Under the pieces are notes generated by a model, which did no database searches, was not told where the DNA came from, and saw only the letters and a program-made list of their open reading frames with translations. Shown piece by piece: positions 25,302 through 32,660 of a stretch of DNA of 40,712 bases. Source of the stretch: Nocardiopsis terrae. Lineage in GTDB: Bacteria > Actinomycetota > Actinomycetes > Streptosporangiales > Streptosporangiaceae. The DNA is taken from positions 1-40,712 of the forward strand of contig NZ_BMXJ01000001.1 in assembly GCF_014651695.1 (NCBI RefSeq), in the 5' to 3' direction. The position numbers were made by a program, and so were the translations under genes. Every line of letters starts with the position of its first letter. The stretch's first letter is position 1.

Positions 25302-26567
25302 CTAGGCCTTGGCTCCCTTGACGGCGGCGCGGGCGGCGTCGGCCATGATGTCCAGGCCGGTGGTCAGCTCCTCCTCCGTCGCGGTGAGCGGCGGGAGCAG
25401 CTTGGCGACCTCGTCCTCGGGGCCGGAGGTCTCGAGGAGCAGGCCGCGGTCGAAGGACTCGGCGGCGACCTTCTTGGCGATGCCGCCCTCGGCGTCGAAG
25501 GCCAGACCGCGGGCCAGGCCGCGGCCGCGCACGTGCGCGCCGAAGTCGGCGTGCTCAGCGGCCATCTCGGCGAGACGGGCCTCGACCATGTCGCCCTTGG
25601 CCCTGGTCGCGTCGGAGAAGGCGTCGTCGCTCCAGAAGCGGCGCAGGGCCTCGGCACCGGTGACCATGGCGGGGTTGAAGCCGCGGAAGGTGCCGTTGTG
25701 CTCGCCCGGCTCCCAGACGTCCAGCTCGCGCTTGAACAGCGTGAGCGCCATCGGCAGGCCGTAACCGCTGATGGACTTGGACAGGGTGACGATGTCCGGG
25801 GTGATGCCGGCCTCTTCGAAGCTGAAGAACTTGCCGGTACGGCCGCAGCCCATCTGGATGTCGTCCAGGATCAGCAGGATGCCGTACTCCTGGCAGAGCT
25901 CGGAGAGCCCGCGGAGCCACTCGGCGCTGGCGACGTTGATGCCGCCCTCGCCCTGGATGGCCTCGACGATCACGGCCGCCGGGGCGTCCAGGCCGCTGCC
26001 GCTGTCCTCGAGGAGGCTGCGCAGCCACAGGAAGTCCGGGGTCTTGCCGTCGAGGTAGTTGTCGAACGGCATGGTCGCCACGTGGTCGAGCGGCACGCCG
26101 GCGCCGCCCCGCTTCATGGAGTTACCGGTGACGGCCAGGGCGCCCAGGGTCATGCCGTGGAAGCCGTTGGTGAAGTTGATGATGGTCTGGCGGCCGGTGT
26201 ACTTACGGGCCAGCTTGAGCGCGGCCTCGACCGCGTTGTTGCCCGCGGGGCCGGGGAACTGGACCTTGTAGTCCAGGTCCCTCGGTTTGAGGATGACGTC
26301 CTCGAACGTTTTCAGGAACTCGCGTTTGGCCGTGCTGTAAGCGTCGAGACTGTGGACGATCCGGTCGTCCGTCAGGTACTCGATCAGCGAGGTCTTCAGC
26401 TCGGGGTTGTTGTGACCGTAGTTGAGCGATCCGGCCCCGGCGAAGAAGTCGAGGTAGGGCTTGCCCGACTCGTCGTAGACGTGACTGCCGACGGCCTTGT
26501 CGAAGACGACAGGCCAGTTCCTGCAGTATCCGCGGACTTCGGACTCGAGGCGCTGGAAGGTCTCCAT
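25302..26567 (-). CDS. ectB: Diaminobutyrate--2-oxoglutarate transaminase
   Basis: A 420-aa class III PLP-dependent aminotransferase that converts aspartate semialdehyde to L-2,4-diaminobutyrate with glutamate as donor, the first ectoine-specific step. It begins METFQRLESEVRGYCRNWPV. The cofactor site is seen in GPAGNNAVEAALKLARK, NFTNGFHGMTLGALAVTGN and LLILDDIQMGCGRTGKFFSFE; Lys264 in TLSKSISGYG is the Schiff-base lysine. The ATG at 26567 has AAGGA eight bases upstream and matches the EctB N-terminus. An earlier in-frame start at 26609 would add 14 unrelated residues. It lies 91 bp after ectA. Confidence 0.97.
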   Translation of the reverse strand: METFQRLESEVRGYCRNWPVVFDKAVGSHVYDESGKPYLDFFAGAGSLNYGHNNPELKTSLIEYLTDDRIVHSLDAYSTAKREFLKTFEDVILKPRDLDYKVQFPGPAGNNAVEAALKLARKYTGRQTIINFTNGFHGMTLGALAVTGNSMKRGGAGVPLDHVATMPFDNYLDGKTPDFLWLRSLLEDSGSGLDAPAAVIVEAIQGEGGINVASAEWLRGLSELCQEYGILLILDDIQMGCGRTGKFFSFEEAGITPDIVTLSKSISGYGLPMALTLFKRELDVWEPGEHNGTFRGFNPAMVTGAEALRRFWSDDAFSDATRAKGDMVEARLAEMAAEHADFGAHVRGRGLARGLAFDAEGGIAKKVAAESFDRGLLLETSGPEDEVAKLLPPLTATEEELTTGLDIMADAARAAVKGAKA

Positions 26568-26658
26568 CGTGATGTTCCTTGGTTCCTTTCCCCAACTTCG
26601 TGGGCTCATGGCTTAGACGAGGGGTGGGTCAGGATCGAGTTCGATCCGGTGCGGACGG

Positions 26659-27204
26659 TCAGTCGTCGGTTTCGGGCTGCGGGCCGAAGGGCCCGATGCG
26701 GACGAGGTCCTCGGGCTCGTGGGGCTCCTCGCCGGCCTTCGGGAAGTGCTCCTCGCCGAAGAGCGGGCTCCAGACGGCTTCGGTGCCCCGGCTCCGCGCG
26801 AATGAGGCGAAGAGGGCCCGAGAGGCTTCGTTGTCGGGAGTGACGGTCGCTTCGAGGTACTGAAGACCCTGCTCGGCGAAGGTGTCGCCGATGAAGTCGA
26901 GCATCCGGCGGGCGAGCCGCTGACCCCGGTACGCGGAGTCGACGGCCACCTGCCAGAGGAAGTACGTGTCCGGGCTGTCGGGACGGACGTAACCGGTGAC
27001 GTAGGCCGCCACCCGGCCGTCGGTGTCCCGCGCCACGACACTGGTCGCGGCGAAGTCCCGGCACCAGAGCGTATAGGCGTACGGAGAGTTGATGTCCATC
27101 CCCGTCTCGCCGGCCAACCGCCACATGTGTGGCCCGTCCTCCGGGGAGGGGTGCGTCAGGCGCACGCCCTCACGGCCCGCGGCCTCTGCGGTCTGGGAGC
27201 TCAC
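26659..27204 (-). CDS. ectA: L-2,4-diaminobutyric acid acetyltransferase
   Basis: A 181-aa GNAT-fold enzyme that acetylates diaminobutyrate at the gamma amino group using acetyl-CoA. After a 15-residue variable lead come GVRLTHPSPEDGPHMWRLAGE and MDINSPYAYTLWCRDFAATS, which are characteristic of EctA. The acetyl-CoA loop is seen as VAVDSAYRGQRLARRMLDF, followed by YLEATVTPDNEASRALFASFAR. I chose GTG at 27204, with AAGGCGGGG upstream; an in-frame GTG/ATG at 27258 would add 18 residues ahead of the recognisable region. It is the first gene of the ectABC-ehuBCDA block. The promoter lies in the gap towards the wbl gene. Confidence 0.95.
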   Translation of the reverse strand: MSSQTAEAAGREGVRLTHPSPEDGPHMWRLAGETGMDINSPYAYTLWCRDFAATSVVARDTDGRVAAYVTGYVRPDSPDTYFLWQVAVDSAYRGQRLARRMLDFIGDTFAEQGLQYLEATVTPDNEASRALFASFARSRGTEAVWSPLFGEEHFPKAGEEPHEPEDLVRIGPFGPQPETDD

Positions 27205-27238
27205 AGCCCCGCCTTCAGTTCGGTCGCGTGCTTGGAGG

Positions 27239-27281
27239 TTCGTTCGTAGATGTGGCACGTCGATCGAATTTAGCGAACGAA
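27239..27281. promoter_or_regulatory. Inverted repeat in the ectA promoter region
   Basis: TTCGTTCG (27239-27246) and CGAACGAA (27274-27281) form a perfect 8-bp inverted repeat 27 bp apart, 35 bp upstream of the ectA start. On the minus strand TTGACC overlaps its outer edge and could be a -35 element. It is a candidate operator for osmotic or nitrogen (GlnR-type) control; this is inference. Confidence 0.45.
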
Positions 27282-27755
27282 GGTCAAATACGTTTCAGCG
27301 AGATTCCGCGCAGATGTTTCAAAGGTTTGAGATCGGGTAGGACTCGTTCATTTAGCAGCTTGAAGTCGCTCTGACCCGGGCTCACAGGTGACGCGCGGTA
27401 GCGGTCATCCGGGCCGCTCACGCCCTGCCCATCAGGGGGTTCGGCCCCGGAGGCGGGGGCGTGCGACCCGTGGTCCGGACGCGTCCGCCGACGGGCCGCC
27501 GACAGCCGTCAGGGTCAAACATAGAGCCTCGACGAGCAATATTAAGCGTGCGTTAAGTCACATCAATTCGGTGGAAACCTCGCGACATAACGCGTGATCA
27601 CGACCCCTCGCACGTCACACGCTACGCCCGCCGCCCCTCGGAAGCACCCGTGCGCAGGAGATTCCGCCGATTCTCGGGCGATCTTCCGGGGCACCGACCT
27701 GGGCTGAGCCCACCCGAACCGGGGGGACACGGGCCCGGGCCACAGTCGAACGTCC
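27282..27755. other. Divergent intergenic region between ectA and the wbl gene
   Basis: No coding frame here is convincing. Two AT-richer islands (about 27270-27370 and 27515-27600) interrupt GC-rich sequence. The first probably holds ect promoter elements. The second (AATATTAAGCG, CGTTAAGTCACATC) has no assigned role. The spacing is unusually generous for this compact genome. Confidence 0.5.
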
Positions 27756-27814
27756 TTGATGAATCGCCGGATTTACAGCAGACTCTGTGTAGTACGACCT
27801 CATGTAGTACTACA
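27756..27814 (+). promoter_or_regulatory. wbl promoter with overlapping repeated operator
   Basis: TTGATG (27756-27761), 17 bp, and CAGACT (27779-27784) form a plausible sigma-A-type promoter. Just downstream GTAGTAC occurs at 27789-27795 and 27804-27810. The second copy lies inside a perfect 12-bp palindrome TGTAGTACTACA (27803-27814). Sites placed over the transcription start suit a repressor. The TACTACA half-site resembles BlaI/CopY-type operators. Confidence 0.55.
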
Positions 27815-27941
27815 ATTGGTCGCACCGCTGAGCCGAAGCCCGACAGGTCCGGACGCCCCGGGACGGCAGCGCGGCCACGAACTTCGCTGACCCGCCGTGG
27901 GACCACGGTGAGGACCACTGACCAGGGATCGGAGGCGCCCC

Positions 27942-28205
27942 GTGAACCGCCTTTACCACGAGAGCGAGGACTGGGTCGAGCAGGGGAACTGCCGCTCGTA
28001 CGACCCTGAGATCTTCTTCCCGGTGAGCAGCACCGGGATCGGCCGTACCGACACGGAGCAGGCCTTGGCCGTCTGCCGCAGCTGTACTGTTCGCCCGGAA
28101 TGCCTGCGGTGGGCCCTTCGCGCCGGTGAAGCTCACGGAGTCTGGGGTGGCACCACCCCGGAACAGCGCCGCTACATGCGTCGCGAGCTGGTACCCGCGG
28201 GATAG
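27942..28205 (+). CDS. WhiB-family transcriptional regulator
   Basis: An 87-aa Wbl protein that binds a [4Fe-4S] cluster and acts with the principal sigma factor. The four cysteines are Cys17, Cys45, Cys48 and Cys54 (C-x27-C-x2-C-x5-C), followed by the GVWGG turn at residues 66-70 and a basic PEQRRYMRRE tail. It has no AT-hook, so it is not WhiB7. It resembles the short WhiB1/WblE-like group, but the subfamily is not certain. The GTG at 27942 has a GGAGG six bases upstream. The leader is about 150 nt from the predicted promoter. A strong terminator follows. Confidence 0.92.
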   Translation: MNRLYHESEDWVEQGNCRSYDPEIFFPVSSTGIGRTDTEQALAVCRSCTVRPECLRWALRAGEAHGVWGGTTPEQRRYMRRELVPAG

Positions 28206-28212
28206 GTCGGGA

Positions 28213-28256
28213 GAGGGCCTGCCGGGTGCGTGAGGGATCGCATCCGGCGGGCCCTC
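28213..28256 (+). terminator. Terminator after the wbl gene
   Basis: An 18-bp stem (GAGGGCCTGCCGGGTGCG with its partner, two G-U pairs, no bulge) and an 8-nt loop, 8 bp after the stop codon. Confidence 0.88.
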
Positions 28257-28353
28257 CTTCGCCCCCCGGGGGCCTCGGGCTCCGAGACGGACGAGCCGGT
28301 TCTCACGTCCGGAGATCTTGCGGCCCCCGGGGGCACGATCTAGGTTCACTACC

Positions 28354-29025
28354 GTGCGACCCGCTCACGGCACGCTCCGCCTCACCCGCACGGCACTCCT
28401 GGCCGGTGCGTGCACAGGGCTGTCCTGGGTCGGACACAACCTCTGGGCCGCCAGCGCTGCCGGAGCCGGAGGCTTCCTCCTGGCCACGGCGTTCCTCTTC
28501 GCCCTCCTGTGGCGGTTCACCCGCGTCATGCGGGGCTTCGGCGACATCTTCGCCGTGCTGGCCCTCGCCCAACTCGCCCTGCACCTGCTCCTCCAGGGCG
28601 CGGCGGAACCCGGACTCCTCGCGCTCGCCCCCGGAACCGACCACAGCGGACACGGCCTGCTCCACGCCTTCGGTTTCGCACCGGGGATGCTGTTCGCACA
28701 CCTGTGGGCGGCTCTGCTCGCCGCCGCACTGCTGGCCCGCGGAGAGTCCGCGCTCTGGTCGCTGGCGACCGCCGTGTTCCGAGCCCTGCCTCGTCTCCTG
28801 GGCGCCCCCGAGCTCGCGTTCGCAGCGCCCGGGCAGGCGCTCACCGCGCCTGTGCCCACCGCTCCCCCTCCCCCAGTACCGTCAACGCACGGACCCCGCG
28901 GGCCTCCCGGTTCGTCCGCGCTCCGCCTCGGCCCGCCCCCGGACCACGACCGGTCCCGGACCGCCGACGCGGACCAGACGAGGAACCCGGACCGGCACGG
29001 GCAGCCCCGTGTCCTCCGGGTGTGA
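28354..29025 (+). CDS. Membrane protein of unknown function upstream of copC
   Basis: A 223-aa protein with about four or five membrane helices (TALLAGACTGLSWVGHNLWA, GGFLLATAFLFALLW, IFAVLALAQLALHLLLQG, LFAHLWAALLAAALLA) and a 70-residue Pro/Arg-rich disordered tail. Histidines cluster in a loop and the fourth helix (DHSGHGLLHAFGFAPGMLFAH), which could bind copper. The reading frame is supported by its hydrophobic pattern and its position 29 bp before copC. I use the GTG at 28354. TAGGTT seven bases upstream could be a -10, making it a leaderless transcript. The family is not named here; similar proteins occur beside CopC genes in other actinobacteria (recalled, not checked). Confidence 0.72.
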   Translation: MRPAHGTLRLTRTALLAGACTGLSWVGHNLWAASAAGAGGFLLATAFLFALLWRFTRVMRGFGDIFAVLALAQLALHLLLQGAAEPGLLALAPGTDHSGHGLLHAFGFAPGMLFAHLWAALLAAALLARGESALWSLATAVFRALPRLLGAPELAFAAPGQALTAPVPTAPPPPVPSTHGPRGPPGSSALRLGPPPDHDRSRTADADQTRNPDRHGQPRVLRV

Positions 29026-29054
29026 ACCGCATCCGAACGGCCTGAGAGAAGACC

Positions 29055-29690
29055 ATGAGAAAGTCCCGTACCGCAGCCCTGATCGCCCCCTTCGCCGCTG
29101 CGGCCCTGCTGCTGGCGCCCTCCCCCGCACTCGCCCACGACGTGCTCACCGGTTCCGACCCCGAGGACGGCGACACCCTCGACACCCTCCCCGAAGAGGT
29201 GGTGCTGTCCTTCAACAACGCCCCGATGGAGGGCGGCAGCGGCAGTGCCGTCGTCGTGACCGGGCCCGACGGAGCGGAGAAGCAGGAGGGCGACCTGGCC
29301 TTCGACGGCACCGACGTGGCCGTGGGGCTGGCGCCGCTGGAGGAGGCCGGTGAGTACACCATCGCCTTCCGCGTGGTCTCCTCCGACGGCCACCCCATCC
29401 AGGACACCCTGACCTTCTCGGTGACCGAGGAGGCCGTCGCGGCCGCCGCGCCGGAGGAGGCCGAGGAGGAGGCCCCCGCAGGCGGCGCCGAGGAGACCGA
29501 GGAGGCCGAGGAGGACCCGATCGACGAGTCCCCGGCCGCGGCCGAGGAGGACGCGGCGGAGAACGGGACCTCCCCGCTGATGGTCCTGGTCGGCATCGTC
29601 GTGGCGGTCGCCGCCATCGGTGCCGTCGTGCTCGTCGTGGTGCGCATGCGCAACCGCCCCGGTTCGGGCGGGGGTTCGGCCCGGAGCTAG
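29055..29690 (+). CDS. copC: CopC-domain copper resistance protein, membrane anchored
   Basis: A 211-aa exported copper-binding protein. The signal peptide ends ALA|HDV, giving mature His1 (His28). Asp111 and His113 in SSDGHPI complete the Cu(II) site known in CopC proteins (mature Asp84/His86 here). The CopC beta-sandwich covers residues 28-128. A long acidic Ala/Glu/Pro linker follows (about 128-175), then a membrane helix (LMVLVGIVVAVAAIGAVVLVVV) and a basic end. It therefore stands on the outer face of the membrane and probably delivers or buffers copper. The ATG has AGAGAAG upstream. It likely forms an operon with the membrane protein 29 bp before it. No CopD domain or other copper gene is adjacent. 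Confidence 0.9.
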   Translation: MRKSRTAALIAPFAAAALLLAPSPALAHDVLTGSDPEDGDTLDTLPEEVVLSFNNAPMEGGSGSAVVVTGPDGAEKQEGDLAFDGTDVAVGLAPLEEAGEYTIAFRVVSSDGHPIQDTLTFSVTEEAVAAAAPEEAEEEAPAGGAEETEEAEEDPIDESPAAAEEDAAENGTSPLMVLVGIVVAVAAIGAVVLVVVRMRNRPGSGGGSARS

Positions 29691-29715
29691 GCGCGAACAG
29701 GCGCCCGCGAACGAC

Positions 29716-29751
29716 GGAGGGGCCCGCACGCCGAAACGCGCGGACCCCTCC
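29716..29751. terminator. Bidirectional terminator between copC and the PP2C gene
   Basis: GGAGGGG/CCCCTCC (7 bp) and inner CCGC/GCGG (4 bp) separated by one mismatch, with a 12-nt loop. Confidence 0.82.
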
Positions 29752-29771
29752 CGGGTTCGTCGTGTGCCGTG

Positions 29772-30533
29772 TCAGCGGCGCCGGGCCAGCAGGATGCTGA
29801 TGTTGTCCTTGCCGCCCGCTTCCATGGCGGCCTGCCACAGGGCGTGCACGGCCGCCTCGTCGCTGCCGGCCTCGGCGATCATCCGTTCCATCTCCTCGGG
29901 CAGCACCAGGTCCGACAGGCCGTCACTGCACATGAGCCAGGCGCTGGGGTCCGCGGCCTCGTCCCGGCCCACGTGGGGAACCATCGAACCGCCCGAACTG
30001 CCGCCCAGGGACTGGGTGATGAAGTTGGTGGTGACGGGGCGCCCGTCCTCGGAGGGCGGGAGCGCGGGGGAGTCGTCCTCGGAGAGCTGGCGCAGGTGGC
30101 GGCCCTCCAGGCGGTAGGTGCGGGAGTCACCCACGTTGAACCAGAAGTTGCCGTCGCTGTTGAGCAGGACCCCGGCGACCGTGGTCCCCATACCGGAGAA
30201 CTCGGTGTGCTGGAGGGCGTGGTCCTTGATCTCCTCGTCGATGTTGCTGAGGAGCTGGGCGATCTCCTCCGGACCGTTGAGGCGCGGCCCCATCTCGGCC
30301 ATCCGGTGCACCGCGTGCTCGGAGGCGATCTCTCCCGCTGCCTGGCCGCCGATACCGTCCGCGACCGCCAGGATGACCGGTTCGCTCACCGGCAGTACGC
30401 AGCGGACCGGGGAGGTCATGTTCGCACTGGCGACGGTGAGCGCACCCATGACCACGGAGTCCTCGTTGGCGGGGCGGATAGCGCCCCGGTGCGTGAGGGC
30501 CGTGACAATGACTTCCCCACCAGCGACACCCAT
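29772..30533 (-). CDS. PP2C-family serine/threonine protein phosphatase
   Basis: A 253-aa metal-dependent phosphatase. Motifs in order: THRGAIRPANEDSVV (Asn23-Glu24-Asp25), LAVADGIGGQAAGEIAS (Asp59), GMGTTVAGVLL, FWFNVGDSRTYRL, LMCSDGLSD and GKDNISILLARR. The architecture resembles soluble PrpC/PstP catalytic domains that reverse Ser/Thr kinase signalling, but there is no membrane anchor and no adjacent kinase. The ATG at 30533 is preceded by GGGAGGAAGG; an upstream frame extension has no site. It converges with copC. The upstream 836-bp gap separates it from a divergent glycosyltransferase. TTGACC-N19-TACGGT at 30657-30627 may be its promoter. Confidence 0.93.
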   Translation of the reverse strand: MGVAGGEVIVTALTHRGAIRPANEDSVVMGALTVASANMTSPVRCVLPVSEPVILAVADGIGGQAAGEIASEHAVHRMAEMGPRLNGPEEIAQLLSNIDEEIKDHALQHTEFSGMGTTVAGVLLNSDGNFWFNVGDSRTYRLEGRHLRQLSEDDSPALPPSEDGRPVTTNFITQSLGGSSGGSMVPHVGRDEAADPSAWLMCSDGLSDLVLPEEMERMIAEAGSDEAAVHALWQAAMEAGGKDNISILLARRR

Positions 30534-31369
30534 ACGCCCTTCCTCCCGTTTCATCGGCCGTGGCCGGTTGCCCGGCGCCAGGCGCCGGGTCTTTGGTCGA
30601 GTCCCGTACAACGTCTGGATTCTGCAACCGTACCGAGCCCCTGCCGGAGTCGGTCAAAATCCGCGTACATCATGGCGGAAAACACCCGGATATGCAGTTC
30701 CCGCACCGGTTTTCGCCGCCAAAAGTGTTGTGGCCGTTGGGCCTGGGGCGTGTGTTGTGCCGTCGTCCGCTTCCGCTCCGACAGTAGCGGTGCCGGGACC
30801 CGGCCGACAGGGCCCGGCTCCATGTTCGGTCAACCCGCAGTACAGAGCACTGGCCCGAAGGGGCGGCCGCCCCGGCGCCGCGGCCCCGGGGCGGTGGATC
30901 GGCGCCGGTGGCGGCCCGGAGCCACGTTGTCGGCTCGCCCGCCGTCTGGCAGAATGGGACCCGTTGGGTGTCTAAGACGCAGACACACACGACCCCGCCC
31001 CACGCGTGATCCTCGGTTCCCCAGGCACGCCCGGTGGCTCGATTCCTCCTTCGACGGTCGTTTGGTGTGGTCTTGTCGTGCGTCGCTCCCCTCTCCTTCA
31101 CTCTCCGGTACCCGCCGTCCGCACACTTCGCGTGCGTGCGGTGCCCAGTGCTGCCCGGCGCCCCCCTCCACCGGTTCGCGGCCCCTCTCCCCCGGGCCCC
31201 TGAGCCCCGCGTCCCACCGCCCGGAACCCGGCGGTCCGGTGCCGGTCCACGGCACCGGCCGGGGACCAACGCACACAGTCCCGCCCGGTTGGATTCCGAT
31301 TCCCCGCTCCGGAGTCCCCCGGGCCCATCCACAACGGACACCACGGCGGTGTCCAAGGAGTTCAGCCCA
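30534..31369. other. Long divergent intergenic region with a plus-strand promoter and ~410-nt leader
   Basis: No convincing gene. A good promoter for the rightward operon is TTGTCG (30927-30932), 17 bp, CAGAAT (30950-30955). Its start point near 30961 would leave a leader of about 410 nt before the glycosyltransferase. The leader begins with a hairpin GTGTCT/AGACAC (30968-30973/30981-30986). A frame in the leader joins the glycosyltransferase in phase but has no ribosome site and no protein-like composition. Confidence 0.5.
30927..30955 (+). promoter_or_regulatory. Probable sigma-A promoter TTGTCG-N17-CAGAAT
   Basis: Both hexamers match the actinobacterial consensus in four or five of six positions at ideal spacing. 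It points towards the GT4-MEDS/RsbW operon, about 410 bp upstream of the first start codon. Confidence 0.55.
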
Positions 31370-32644
31370 GTGAAGATCGCCATGGTCGCCGAACACGCCA
31401 ACCCCCTGCCCGCCCACCGGGGCGAACCGACCTGCCCCGCGAGCCTGCACGTGTGCGCCCTGTCCCGCCAGCTCGCCAAACGCGGCCACAGGGTGACCGT
31501 CTACGCACGCCGCAGCAGCCCCGAACAGCCCGACGGCCGCACCCGCATGGCCCGCGGCGTCTCCGTCGCCTACCTGGACGCCGGACCGGCCCGGCCGCTC
31601 TCCGAGGACGAGCAGGCCGAACACACCGGGGCCTTCGGTACCGCGCTCGCCGCCGTCCTCGACGAGGACACCCCCGACGTCCTGCACGCCGTCGGTTGGA
31701 CCAGCGGCCTGGCCGCCCTGCACGCCCAGGCGCACAGCGAGAAGGACCAGAGCGGCACCCCCCTCGTCCAGACCTTCCACTCCCTCAACGCCAGCGAACA
31801 GCGCTCCGGCCTCACCCACCGGCCCGACCGCGCCCGCATGGAGACGATCCTGGCCTCCCGCGCCGACCACGTCCTGGTCAACTCCACCGACCAGCAGGGC
31901 GAACTCGCCCGCCTCGGCGTACCACGCCACCACGTGAGCGTCGTGCCGTTCGGGGTCGACACCGACCACTTCAGCGTCGAGGGCAGCGCCTCCGCCGAGC
32001 CCTGGCAGGCCCGCCGCGAGGAGCGGCCCCGCCTGGTCTCCGTGACCTCCCTGACCGAGGCCGGGGGCGCCCAGCGACTGGTCGAGGCGATGACCCGGCT
32101 GCCCGAGGCCGAACTGCTGCTCGTCTCCACCGCGGAGGACCAGGACGTCGCCATCGACGAGAACGCGCGGCGGATCGAACTGCTCGCCAAGGAAGCAGGG
32201 GTCGACGACCGGGTGCACCTGACCGGACCCGCGGAACGCAAGGAGCTCCCCCGTCTGCTGCGCTCGGCCGACGTGTACGTCTCCGCCACCGCCTACGACC
32301 CCTACGGCGGTGCCGTGCTGGAGGCCATGGCCTGCGGCCTGCCCGTGGTGGCCACGGCGACCGGAGCGGTCCCCGGCGCCGTGCTGCACCGCACCAGCGG
32401 CGTACTCATGCGTTTCGGCCGCCCCGACGAGGTCGCCCGCTCCGTGCGCGCCGTCCTGAACACGCCCACCATGAGCACCGCCTACGGCATCGCAGCCGTG
32501 GACCGCGCCCGGTCCCGGTTCACCTGGCAGCGCATCGCCGTGGAGACCGAACTCGCCTACCGGCGTTCCCGTCCGCAACAGGCCGAACGCGACGACACCG
32601 AGGAGGAGGAGACCGACCTCCTCCTGTCCGGAGTCGTGAACTGA
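31370..32644 (+). CDS. Family 4 glycosyltransferase (GT-B fold)
   Basis: A 424-aa enzyme. The N-terminus KIAMVAEHANPLP with HVCALSRQLAKRGHRVTVYAR is the acceptor-side Rossmann fold. The donor domain has RLVSVTSLTEAGGAQRLVEAM and the retaining-enzyme E-x7-E region YDPYGGAVLEAMACGLPVVAT, in which the first Glu is Asp or lies in DPYGG. Sugar and acceptor cannot be read from sequence. The GTG at 31370 has AAGGAG nine bases upstream; a GTG 21 bp earlier is in frame but has no good site. It lies 16 bp before the MEDS/ATPase gene, so it likely shares an operon with a stress regulator. Confidence 0.9.
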   Translation: MKIAMVAEHANPLPAHRGEPTCPASLHVCALSRQLAKRGHRVTVYARRSSPEQPDGRTRMARGVSVAYLDAGPARPLSEDEQAEHTGAFGTALAAVLDEDTPDVLHAVGWTSGLAALHAQAHSEKDQSGTPLVQTFHSLNASEQRSGLTHRPDRARMETILASRADHVLVNSTDQQGELARLGVPRHHVSVVPFGVDTDHFSVEGSASAEPWQARREERPRLVSVTSLTEAGGAQRLVEAMTRLPEAELLLVSTAEDQDVAIDENARRIELLAKEAGVDDRVHLTGPAERKELPRLLRSADVYVSATAYDPYGGAVLEAMACGLPVVATATGAVPGAVLHRTSGVLMRFGRPDEVARSVRAVLNTPTMSTAYGIAAVDRARSRFTWQRIAVETELAYRRSRPQQAERDDTEEEETDLLLSGVVN

Positions 32645-32660
32645 ACGGACTCCCCCACTG

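Noticed and set aside
27615..27803. Small minus-strand gene beside the wbl promoter
   Set aside because: Its start codon would be formed by the operator repeat. There is no ribosome site and no protein-like composition.
31034..31369. N-terminal extension of the glycosyltransferase
   Set aside because: The frame is open, but it is Pro/Arg-rich, lacks a ribosome site, and lies ahead of the recognisable KIAMVAEH start of the fold.
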